From Setophaga petechia (Eukaryota; Chordata; Aves; Passeriformes; Parulidae), in NCBI GenBank assembly GCA_024362935.1, contig JANCRA010000007.1:16958003-17022002 (forward strand): a DNA stretch of 64,000 nt, given 5' to 3'. The position numbers and the translations under genes were made by a program. How positions within the stretch are numbered: position 1 is the first letter of the stretch; each line of letters begins with the position of its first letter. This document shows, in pieces, positions 13,657-25,700 of the stretch. A model generated the notes under the pieces. It had not been told where the DNA came from, ran no database searches, and worked only from the letters and a program-made list of their open reading frames with translations.

Positions 13657-16600
13657 GAACCTCTGAAAGCCCAGAGACTCTAGTTTATAGAATTAAGTCT
13701 GAAAGTTTAGTATGATTACAGCATTTGAAAAACAACTTGAGTTGATGACCTTGCATTTTATGCAAAGCTGTAAACAAGAGGAGAGTAATCAAAGCTTGGC
13801 TTGTTCACAGATATGAACTTTAATATTATCTCACGGGAAAGACAAGAAAAGGCCACTCATTCAGATTCAAGGATAGCATCTATTTTGGCAAATAACTCTT
13901 GGAGTAGGTACAAAGATACCTAAAAAGTAGGTCATGCTGTTGTTGTACCCTTTGACCATCTAAAATGTAAAGGGGCCAACATGCCAGGGCAGGACAAGGA
14001 GGCATTGATGCTCGTGTGGACAGAGAAATTTTAAGGGACGTTCTGTATAACCTGAGCAGATGTGCTCCATTCTTAACTGTGTTACCATTATATGTCACAT
14101 TTTTTGAGGTGTTTAATTATGAAGTGTATGTTTCTCTGCATTTTGATAGCATCCAAATGAATAGAAGGACTTCCAATGCAATAGCAAGGTTGTAATCTGT
14201 TTCTAGGTATGTGGATTTTTAAGTAGTACTGGGATCTATCTCTGCAATTTTGTTTTTTTATTTCTTATGAGTTTTTTGATAATGTTTTTCAGACTTATTT
14301 TCTGTAGTCATAAAGAGGCCTGAGGTCCTTAAATATTTATATGGTCCACTAATTAAAAAGAAAAATAAATTATTAGCCCTTTATGGAGGATGGCCATGCC
14401 TACTCTGCAAGAGGACGGAGACATTGCAGTTCTTCTGCAGTTGAAGCACAGTGCTCACTTTTCCAGAAAATTAAAGTGGCTGTTGGCTCTGAAGGAGGAT
14501 GCCCAGCCTGGGCCTTCAGGGGCAATAAAAAGTATCTTTAAGGGGAAGTCAGCCTGTATGAATGTAAGAGGTGAAAAATGCCTGGGCCAGGTGTAGATTT
14601 GCACTGGAAATGCCCACATAAAACACATAGCTGATCTCAACTGGGACTGGCAGCAGCATTCTTTGTACCCAGGAGCATGATGCTGCCATAGCCAGTTAAC
14701 AGCTAGCACAGAGCTGGCTCACAAGTCTTTGTGTAACCCCACCTTGTGTAGAGTAGGCATTCCCAGAACCTTGGGTTTTTGTTTAGTTGAAACCTAAGAT
14801 TCCTGGTTGCTGCATGAGATGCGGATTTTGCAGGAAAACCCAACTATTGTGGGAATTACAGTCAAGGCACAAGAGTTGGCATGGCTGCACCTTGTGCATT
14901 CAGTCCACATTTGACCTGCTATGGGTTAGTATCCCCTGACTTGCCAGGGAAGGAAACCCTCCTGCAAGGCAGGATCAAATTCTGTTTCATGCCTGCTGCA
15001 GAGTAAACTGTGAAAGGAGCTGGACCAAGGAGAACTACTGCTTTGACACGTATGCCTCCTTTTGCTGAGCTCAACATCCTATTCTCATGTTTCTCTGGCT
15101 GACCAAGGCACATCCTCCTGCATCAGGGGAGGACAGAATTTCTGATCAAGTGTGTTCATGAAAGACAGATGGGGAAAGCAAGTGTCCCTTGTGAGGATTC
15201 AGCTCTTCCTCCTGTTGAGCTGTTGAAATTACACTGGACAGCAGAGGCTGAGGGCTAAGAGGCTGAAGAAAACCTCTGATTTTGTTCAGGTTGGGCTTTT
15301 TCCAGCTATGCCAACACCTGGTAGTATGTAGCAGAAGTCTGATGTGTTCGCTGCTCTGGCTCTCAGTGTGCACAGGCAGAAGTGACTGGGCTCTGCTGGG
15401 GGATCCTCAACTGAGTACATCACCTTGTCACAGCACCCAGAGCACTCATGTGATGGTCAGAGCATGGCAGTGACTCCTGAGAAACCTCACCAAGTATTTA
15501 GCTTTTTAGCATTTCAGCCTCTTTTTGACTTTCCCCTCCTTTGTTCTTGGTATTATAGACCTGTGTCTAAAGTAGGATCTGTATTTCCTGACAGTGAATG
15601 CCTGGGGGACCCTGTGAAGTTCTATATTCTATGTTTATGGTATTGCCACTTCAGATGTTCTTCAATCAGAATGTGGGCTCCCCTCATCCCAAATTAAGCT
15701 ATCCCTGCTCGTTATTCAAGAATATATATTAGAATTACTTTTCTTTGCCTTCTTGTTCTGATCTTTCCTGGTTCTCCAAGCTTTTTTTCTTCACCATGAG
15801 TTTTTTATTTTGGGAGTTGTTTTTTTATTTATCTTGCAGGGAAGCTGAGTTTCATGCAATGTCTTATTTCCATCAGGTGTGGCTGTATGAAAACATCACA
15901 CATTGTAGGAACTGACAACACCACATTAGATGTGCAGTGCCCAACAGTGTTATCAGACCAGGAGGTGGCACTTTGTGCTGTGTCCATCCTTAACTAACTG
16001 GGGGATCTATATGGTAGAGCAGCTCTGTTGAGGGCAATTCTGAATAGGTTCAAGCTTCAAGAATTCCCCAGGTGATTTTTGGTTAAAGACTGAATGTTGC
16101 TACACAACTAGAGCAATGTGTGAAAAATTCAGTATTTTTGCAATGACATTTTGGCATTATTTAGGTTTTTGGAAGAGTGGATTTTTAAAATCTGGGCTGT
16201 TTTTTAGCATGGGGGCTTTGTTGAAGACAGGGTGGCTTTTAAGGCCATTATATGAGAAATGAATCTGTCAAATCTCCTGGACTTCGGAGAGGTCTGAGGA
16301 TGAAAAGATGGATTTTTTTGGTGCTCATCTTCATTCACAAGAGCAGACTGAGTCACAGCTAGGGCAGACTTTAGTGGGATGACGCTTGAGCTAAAGTAAG
16401 CAACCTGGTGCTGTGGTCATGAGCTTTCCAGCTCACTAAAGGAGTAGAATTACCACTCCTACCAGACCAAGCTTCAGCCTTGCTCACTGGCCTGGGCGCA
16501 TCCCAAAACTACTGAGAATCCAAACCCATGGTTGGAGCATCCATCACACACAAAACCATGTAAGAGCCAAATAGGAATTTTACAGCCTGTTTAATTCCAG

Positions 16601-16679
16601 CAGTGACTCAGAAAGAGCAGACCTCACCTGAAGGCACAAGTACAGGGCTGCAAATGGAGGAGAGAGGTGCCTTTGGGCT

Positions 16680-17120
16680 GATTATTCTTGTAACTCTTCA
16701 TGTAGCTCTGCCAGCTGTAGCTATTATTTATGTTAATATAATTGTCTAATCATTTTTGAAAGCCAATAAAGATATTTCCCGACAGTGTTCCCTTCTTGCC
16801 CTGTGGTAATAAATTCTTCAGGCTGATTTTCATGCCAACTTTAAAAATTTATTTTTATAAAATAATATCTATTACACCTAGTGCCTTCTTCTAGCATACA
16901 GCAGGATAAATCAGTGCTTCCCACTTTTGCTTCACAATTATTCATTCATTATTTGACTTGCAGCCTGAAATTAATCAGCTTTTCTTCTATGCTTCCATCT
17001 TTTTCAGCTAAATATTCCTTTAATCCTTCTTTGTAACCTCAATGTAAAATTGTCACCTTTTCTCTTAAGCACTGATTTAATTCAGTTGTCTAATCTTACA
17101 AGGTTCCTTGGTATTATTTA
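16680..17120. promoter_or_regulatory. Candidate AT-rich conserved non-coding element
   Basis: About 440 bases of AT-rich unique sequence contain many TAATTA/TTAATT-like and TAATCA/TAATCC words, several ATTTAT runs and no simple-repeat structure. This composition is typical of developmental enhancers in bird introns. There is no coding frame. The call rests on appearance only. Confidence 0.25.
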
Positions 17121-20100
17121 ATTATACATTGGTTAATGAGTCAGGTTTTCTGGGCTGCTGCTTCAAGAGTCTGCCTGATTCTTACTGTGGCTTTTGCCTG
17201 GTTCGTTATGAATCCCAGCCCAGGTAATGGTGTGGTCCCTGGACTTCCACAGCTTCCACGTACCTGGCTCAGGCTGCTCCTTCCATTATTCCCTTCCTAT
17301 GCTTAAGACAAGGAGGAACTGTCTTAAATCATGTTTGTAAGATCCTGCCACCCTAGGCAGGGTTGTGCATTATCCAGCAGAAATAGCGGCCTTGAGATTG
17401 TCTCCTGTGTTCTCCCTTCAGCACCCTGTAGCAGTGCCCTGCAGTGTGAAGTAGCTGTGACTTGCCATGCTCTGGGCCAAACACTGACCCTCTGAGAGCT
17501 GATGACTGATTGGGGGTTAGACTTTCAGAAAGACTGTCTGAGCAGAAGATGTTTCTCTGTTAGTTGTTTTCACCCATTTTAAGGATGCCTGACGGTTAGC
17601 ATTGCCACAATTATACCTGATGTAACTTTGCCAGCTGCTTGGCCGCTTACACTGTTCGGGTACAAAATACAGAATTGGAAGGGAATCTGATGAGAATTTG
17701 TCTCATAGTGGTTACAGTCAATTTTCATTTCTTCTGTGATTTATAAAGACATTGAAACAATATGAGGCTAAAAGAAACACGAAGCATTAATTTGCTTTTT
17801 AGAACAGGAAGGATTCTTCTTTTCCTGTAGACTTGATCAAGAGTCTTTTGCCCTTTGTTTTGCCAAGAATAGACCATGTTTTCAGGGTCCAATTTCTGAA
17901 TTACAAGAGCAACAAAAGGAACTCCATTTTTTAATTCTCAGCAGAAAAATAAAGTAAGCATGTGTGCAAACACAGGGGATGGTGATGTGTAAGCACATTG
18001 GCAGACGGGGATAGAAGCAAGTAATGTGACTTGCTTCCGTGAGACCTGCATGCGGTTGCAACATGGAGCCAACGTACAGAGAGAGCAGAGAGGCTTTTCA
18101 CATCTATTACACAGCTCATGGACTGTGTGTCTTTTCTGTGAACTGATAGTGACCCCATGCAGTGCATTGTTCCTTTTCTCCTTTTCATCTGTTCAATGTT
18201 TCAGCTTCTCAGCTCACTGGAAACCTGCTATTGATTTTTAGATGTGTCCTAAGTTTACCATAAATTTTATATAGTGATCTCATACTGCCAGAAAACAAAA
18301 CTAACACACATTCACCCCAAAATACATTCTTAAATAAATGGAAAATCATGACAATCGTTATAGCCCTCTGGGAACGCCTGAGCTGAAAGAGAATCACCAC
18401 CACCTTGGTAGTTTTTGATCCCTGCAAGGTAGATCTTTCTTTTCATGGGAGGTTTCAACCACTTTACTCTTTGTTCTCTATATTTTGGTATAAGTTTGTC
18501 TCTCTTTTGGTATATGCATGGCAGCACCAAATATTAGCAGTTGTGTCTGTCTTTGCACAGCATGTTTTGATTTCATTCACAGCCAATACATTCCCTGTGT
18601 TGGATCAGACAAGATTCTGCTTTGGCAATGGTACGTCTGCCTGCCATGCCCCATTGCTCCTGCAGTCTATGGCTGAATCCTCTTTGTCATTCTCCTGTTT
18701 CTTTTCTCATTTCCATCTGTTTGTCGTTTCAGAGTTTCTTGAATAATGGAGATGCAGTGATTGCTTTTGAGATGTGTTATAGGCTTGTCATAAGCATTTT
18801 CTTTCCTTTTTTTCTTTTTTAGTAGCCCCCTTTGCCAGGCAGTGCAGTTGGAAGATACAGTAAGGGGAATTGACAACTTATTCCAGCTGTTCAGCTGAAG
18901 CAAATGCCAGTAGCTCTTCTGCATGTTTCCCTGCTTGCTGTCCACAATGATTTTCTATTATTCTTGGCAAAAACAGGGAGGCCTCTTTTTTTAGCCACTG
19001 GAACTTAAGGGGAACCTCATTGTTTGAAGTGTTAGACCAAGAGAGATTAGGGAGATGAGGAAAACAAGTGCTTTTGCTTTAAAGGATTACCGATATAAAA
19101 TCTAAGGGAAGAAATTTTCTCCTGTTCTCAATTTTGCCTGCTTCACCCTTTCTGTGTTCATTGAGGTAAAATACATTACCATAATTGCTAGCTGTGAAAA
19201 ATTATACTCCCTATGGTGTTAACTCATGTGGCTGGATTTAAAGTCCCAGCTTTATTTACAACTTCCTAATGTTTGCTTCAAGCTGTGATAAAGATCTTAT
19301 AAAGCAGGTCTCCAAGTGATTTCCAGAGAGGTCAGATAGAAATAAAATGCTGTCTTCTGGTGTAGTGACTTGAGATGCAGAGGGAGGGTACAAATGCAAA
19401 AGGCACCTGCTTTCCATGGGAGTGTCAGGTGCTGGCTGTGGCCCTTGAGGGTGGGAGCACAGCAGTGCTGTGAGCAGACAAAGGTGGGATCCCTGCAGCC
19501 CTGGGCCTGTGGCTGCTGCCCCCCTCACAGTGTAGAGCACCTCTCTCCTTCCTGGGAGTCTGCCTCACAGTGGGTGGAGAGCTCCAGTCTGAGGGAAGCG
19601 TTTTCATCCTTGTACAAAGCCCTTCATGAGTGGCATTGCAGGCTGAGAAGTCTTTCAGTACTTTCTATTTCTCTCTCTCTTCCCTGCTGATGTTTCATTT
19701 TTTCTAGTCAGTTTTGTAGTTCTCAGCCTCTTTGAAGAAAACCTAGTGAGCATGAGATCTCGGTGAGATTTTGTTGCATTATTTTCCCCTCTTCCTGGAA
19801 TTAGAGGCTATTGTTTCCTCCTAGAGAAGTGTAATCAGTGCAGTGCCTGAAAGCCAGGTCACTGTGTTTGACCCTTTGCTTTGGTCACTGACCCACATTT
19901 CATTCAAACACATTGGTAAATAGTGGCACTTCTTATGTTGCTGAGATTTATGTAACAGACAGGGAAAGATTAGAATTGGAGATATCTCTTACTATTCTGG
20001 GCACCTGGGCTGCCAGCCAATTTTATTTCTTGAGAAGCAAGTGTGTGGTTTTGTGAGTATGAAGGTGTGACTCATTCTCCTCCTTGACATACTTTAAAAC

Positions 20101-21638
20101 ATGCACTGAGTGGTGATTTGCATGAGGATGCATTGAGGCTCTGCTTGAGCTGACAGCACTTGGTGCACTTTAATCTTGCATGTGGATAGAGGAAATGAGT
20201 TAATCTGCAGTTAAATATAGAGGTGGTGAAAGAGGTGGGAGGGGGAGGGGTTGACTCTAATCTCCCTTAGGTTGGGGTCAGTTGAGAGTAACCTCGGTAT
20301 GTGGATGGTGTTAGCCTGGGCAGAGTCACATCTCACCTCTCTGGAGCTGACAGTGTTAGCTAATGGAAAATGGCGACAAAGTGAGAATGTGCCCTGAGCT
20401 CTGGCATCATTGCAGTGCTGTTCTTTCTGATCACCATCTACATGTTGGTGACACCTTTTTTTTTCCCTTTCAAGAGGTATCAAGTGAATTGTAGCGGTAA
20501 TCAAATGTGTGTTGCTGAAATGCATCTTAAGGATCTGAGAGCAGATCAGCGCTGATCTACAGGCTTGGTTCTCTGTGATTGTTGAGATGTACCATGACCT
20601 TGTTCCTTTGTATGTTTGTTTTCTGTTTATTCCTGACCTCAGTTTTGAGATGCACATGTAGAAGAAACAGGGGTGTCTGTTCTGAAGATATCTACTTATC
20701 TTCTTGCTTTGTGTGCAGAAGTGCTCTTAAATTCTGTTATACTGAGAGCTGTCACTTTACCATTCTCTCCAGCCTCCTGCATGCCTTAATGGGTATTTTT
20801 TGGGGAAAGCCTGTATTAATGGTTTGTATGTATTAGCTGCTTCTGGGCAGTTTTCTTCTGCAAAGTGCTACTGGAATGCTGCCTGCTGGTATGCCTAAGC
20901 AGAAAGAGCCACACCTGAGCAAACAGGGATGCTTTGCACCAGGCTGGCCCTGCTGCCTATGCCATAGAGGTGTATGCTGCCTGCACTGTGGTGGAGACAA
21001 GGTGAAATAGATTGTACTGACTTATTTGGACAGGTAAAAGCAGTCTTTTGGGCATGGACTGAACAAAGCTGAAAGAGGAATTTTGTTAGCCGCCTCTTCT
21101 GAGGAAGCAGCTTGAGCTAATCAGTCACGTGCCCGCAGTTCTTCTCAAAAGAGTTGAACCCAAGTAGTCCATGTAAGTTATTTGCATTTGGCGGTCACAT
21201 ACTGTATAGGTCATGTTTGTTGAGCAGTGGGTGAAGAAAACCACTGGTTTACATAAGCTCACTAAAATGAAAGGTCTGCCAGGCAGAAGAGTTCATTTGT
21301 ATGTTGGAGAAAATCTAAGCCAATCTTGGGAAATCAGGATCTACCCTGAAATGCACTTGTGCCTCTTTTGTTGGCTTCACTGAAAATTACATGCTTTAGC
21401 AGGATTTGGCCTTGCATGTAGATTTGTAACAGCATCACTGTTGTCTTTAGTATTTCTGTTAGCCCAAAGCAGTATTCTTTGAGTAATTCTAGTCCATAGG
21501 GACAGGCTGAATTCTGCCCATCTGTCCCTAAGCTGTCCATATTCATAGCATATAGACAGTTTGTTTTGTCTATAGTTTATATAAATCTAATAAACTGTCC
21601 CAAACCCAAGGATATTAGAGATGACTTATCAGTAAGTT

Positions 21639-21690
21639 TGATGATGATGATTATATTATTACTACTACTATCATTATTATTAATAATTTT
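21639..21690. repeat. Degenerate trinucleotide microsatellite
   Basis: The tract passes from (GAT)n through (TTA/ACT)n to (ATT)n with interruptions, followed by an AT-rich tail. It is an aged compound microsatellite. Confidence 0.8.
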
Positions 21691-22250
21691 AGTTAGCAAA
21701 AAAATTATCAGAATTTGATTTTTGCTGCACTAGCTGAGGATGGCATTTTTGCTGTATTTGATACTTAAGCTAGAGCTACTGTGATGGAGTGGCTCAGGTA
21801 AGAAATTTAAAAAAGATCCCTGTATCTTTCCTGTGCTGAATGACAAGTCTTAGGATTTACAGAGTGGAAGGGCATAACTATATCTGAGACCAAGGAAAGC
21901 ATCAACTTAGCAAACAGTTGCTCAGGTTGAAAACAGGGACCCTTGTCTTCCCTTCCACAGTGCTTCTTGTTGCTTTACCAATACTGATGGTTGGCCTCAC
22001 TTGTAGCTTCCCCATCTGAAGGGTCCATGTGAGCACTGTGTGATCAGAATCGAGAAAATAGATCAGCTTGATTTATTGTCATTGGTTGTTCAATTTACCT
22101 TGGTGGATTCAGCCTTCTGTGGATTATGAAGTGCTCACTTGAACACCTCTGCTATGAGCTCTGCAGGGAGTTGTAAGCTCCAGCAGATGGGATGGTGACA
22201 AACAGTTTTGAGTGAAAATGCTTTCAAAAGGAGGGTGTCAGTTTTCAGCC

Positions 22251-22400
22251 TTGGAGGCAGTATAGACCATGGGAAGAGCATTGTGCTAGGAAAGCTGGAG
22301 TCACAGTTTGTTCCTGGCACTGATTCTGGTGTGATCAGGTCAAATCACTCCTCATCCGTGCATCTTTTTCCCCCTCATGTGTCTTGCCCATTTACATTCC
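22251..22400 (+). repeat. MIR-like SINE fragment
   Basis: The order of phrases follows a MIR element on the + strand: a 'cagtatag..catggg.agagca' start, a 'ctggagtcac' block, then 'gtgatcaggtcaaatcactc' in place of the 'gtgacctt..gcaagtcac' core, and finally a pyrimidine-rich 'ctcatccgtgcatctttttcc' segment. It is heavily diverged, as expected for an element older than the amniote radiation. Confidence 0.6.
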
Positions 22401-22625
22401 TTGAAAACGGACTGCCTGTTCTTATGTGGACAATGGGAAATATAATGTTTTTATCCTACTAGTCTTACAGAGCTGCTTGAATTTGTTGTTTTCTAAATGG
22501 CCTTTAGATCTCAGAATTGTTTGTTGATCTTAGTTTCCAGCTCCTAACTTTTCCATTGCAAAGCTGGTCCCACACTGATCTGTTTGATTATATTTTCATT
22601 GCCATTGTACTTGCTTTGATTTTGC

Positions 22626-22690
22626 AGCTCAGTGCCCAAAGCACTGTGCTGTACAAACAACATGATGAAGTCAAGCAGGGTCAGGCCCTT
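22626..22690 (-). repeat. Fragment of an old amniote SINE tail, antisense
   Basis: The phrase 'gcactgtgctgtacaaac' followed by 'gcagggtcaggccc' resembles the reverse complement of an amniote repeat tail that reads roughly 'gggcagggactgtctttt..gtttgtacagcgcctagcac'. It lies about 230 bases from the MIR-like fragment and in opposite orientation, so the two are separate insertions or a rearranged pair. Confidence 0.45.
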
Positions 22691-22767
22691 TTTCTTTTTA
22701 CCTTGAAAACAATGTGAGACTCCTATGTTTCTTTTGCTTGGCACCTCCATTTCTTGAGCTGGAGGCC

Positions 22768-22784
22768 GTGTGTGTGTGTGTGTG
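22768..22784. repeat. (GT)n microsatellite
   Basis: A perfect GT run of 17 bases. Confidence 0.9.
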
Positions 22785-25700
22785 CTACCCTCCTGTTGTG
22801 TTCAGGTGTGAGATTGCTTGGAGAGTGTTTTCCATTGCTGCCTAAGGGGTACTGGAAGCTGTGCTGTCTGCTTGGTTGTGTGTGAGCTCAGGCTGTGAAG
22901 TGTGGAAAATTACTGCAAGAATAGCAGCATGCTGAGCTGATGTTTGTGTCTACAGGGGGTTTGTTGGGACTAGGTGTCCTTATCAGGGCTCATGAGAGTA
23001 TTCTTAGATTTGTCCTTCTGGATCATGCCTGGCCACTGTCTGCAATAAGAAATTTTCTCCTGTTTCTCACCTCTCCTGTTTTCTTTTGGCAGCATTCCTT
23101 CCTCCATAGGGATGTGGTTTGAGTGTGGCCTGTGTCCAACTCATTTAAGATGCGCCTGGCTGTTGATCTGAAAAAGGAAGAAGAAGCAAGAGAGCTTGAT
23201 TCTGCACTACCATAGTATTGTCAGCCAGTGTATCAGTCCTTAACATGGAATAAAACAGCCTCCAGAAACATCTGTAAAATTGTAGACCTTTAGTACTTTA
23301 GTCTCATCCCCATGGTGTTCCTGCTATTCCCTTTCCATGTCATTCTGGAAAGCCTCTTATACCAGGTTTGGGTACCAGGACAGACTGAGGCTGTCGCTCA
23401 GTGCATTAGAAGTACTAAGCCACAGTGATTTATTTGTCTTTAAACTCAAAGTGTGTTTAGAGACAGGGAAACCCTTAGTTATAAAAATTAAAGGGGAAAA
23501 AAAAAGAAAGAAGAAAGCTCTACACTCTGCAGGGAAACCTCTTTATTAGCTGTGTGGTGAGATTTTGGGTTGGTTTGGTTTTGTGGTTTTTTTTGTTTTC
23601 TCTCCATTTGCTTGGTTTTCTCACCTGCTGCATTCATTCATAGTTTCTGTGTGGAACTTGCTTTTTGTATCTCACTGAGCAGCTCAGTTATCATTGGTGC
23701 TGGTTGCTGGCTCCTTATGCAGCCAGTATCCAAGTATCTTTTGTATTATTAGAAACTATTTCATCACACTTTGCTTCTGTGGTGGAAATCAACCTCTTAG
23801 AAATAGATAAAGCCAGCACACAGCTGACTACTAACAGAAGTAAAATTAAAACATGTTGAAAACTTCTTGGTATGGTGTCCTTTCTCTCTGACACTCTCAA
23901 CTCCCTAATTTTGCTGCCATTGACAGAAAGTGAAGTACTCCCACAGTAGAGGGTATATAGTTTGTCTAAACTGAATCTTTCTGTGAGTCCTGCATAGATT
24001 TTTCAGCAAAAATAGCTTCTTATGGTCCTCCAGGAGCTAAAGGGGTACATATTTCCAAACAAAGTTTGAGCATTTTGGTGTTACTTCTAGACTGGGGCAC
24101 AGACCAATCATAGCCTTCCTCTGTATTCTCTTGTCTTGCTGAGCTCCCTGGCAGTGTGCCAGGTTACAGTCTTGCTTGTAACAATTCTCAGCACCTGAGA
24201 AGTTTGTCCTTTGGGTTTTGTGCCATTTGCTCTCTCCACCCCCTTTCAGTCTTGCTCTTAGTCCTTGTGAGAGCAGCTCTCTGCTTTGGGCAGCTTTTGG
24301 TAGTTGGGACTCCGGCCAGCTTCAGCTTTTTGCCAACTCACAAGGACAAGGCAGGTTGGGAAAGCAAACAAACTGCAGTTAATGCCAGCAGGGCAGCTTC
24401 TTGTGTTGCAGGAAAACCAGGCTTGACCTTGCCACTGGAATATTAACTCTCTCTTGGTGCATACTCTGGACATCTTTATAGGAAATTTTCTTTCCAGTAC
24501 TAGCAATAAGCCTTTCAAATGTGTCCTTTTGCTGATCCCTTTTGACTCATTGAAGATGGAGAAGCTATTAAACCATTCTCAACAGAAAACTCTAATTTGT
24601 TTCAGCTTGTGTTTTCCTAGGATATTCTAGTTTTGTTAAAAAATTATCCTGGTTCATCTAGGCTCATTGTTTGCGATCTTCATGGGTTTTGAAAGAAGTC
24701 TTGGGGCTTGTAAAAAATCATATTATTGGAGCTCTGTAAGCATGGTCTGAGATGGCTCCTGTGCAAGGTCCTTGATACTCCTTATGTGTGCTTCTCTCTC
24801 TGAGCATCACCTTCTGCTTTCTCTGTGTCTTGTTTTGCCCCATGTGCACTGAGAATATCTAACTGGTGGGGCTTACAGGCTGGTTGTACAAGGCCCTTGG
24901 AGGTCCTGGTCCTGCATTGCTAGTTGAACGAAATGTGACTTCATTCCCCTCAGAGCTTGAATAAAACACATACGAGGATTTGTTCAGTCATCCAGCACAG
25001 GCATCAAACTTTGCTAGTTGGTCTCCTCAACCTCTTCTTGAAGCTCTTGAGTACAGAGAAGTATGAGGAAGGTAGTGTTGAAAAAAGTTGCACTGCTCTC
25101 TGGAAGATCCCCTCTGTTCACTTGGTACAGCAAGAGCTCAGAGTGATTGGCTGACTAATTCAGCCTGATAAATGACATGATTAAAGATGAGGCGTGTCAA
25201 TACTTACAAGTCCAACTGCAGAGGCATCTCACTACAGCAGACTGCTGTTAATGTTATTGAGTGAAGCAATAAAGGTGCACAGCCATCTATCAAATCTATG
25301 TCAGATCTTACCATTTAGACTTAACATTGGACTGGAGTTAAATAATTTCATTTAGTAAGCATCAATGCATGGAAAAAATAATTAAATTTTTCTGTGTGAA
25401 TTTTGCCTCTGTGTCTGTCTAGCTGTGTATCCTAACTAAGGAATTTCCCTGAATACAACCTAATGTGTGTGTTTCTTAATATACATTTACTATCTACCCT
25501 TTCTTCTTTATTCCTGTTAGTGGTGAGTTACATTTCATAGTTGCTGTTATCCCTAGTTCCCAGCCCAGGCTTTGTATCAGACAAACCTATTCACACATCA
25601 GGGATAGCAGCAGAGATGTGTGTTTACTTCTTCTTTTTGCATTTTGTGAACTAGTATACTAAATGAAGTGAAATCAACAGTGATTTACATTGGTAAACAG

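Noticed and set aside
20211..20657. 148-codon open frame on the - strand
   Set aside because: No domain, no composition typical of a real protein and no neighbouring exons; this length is expected by chance in a window this size.
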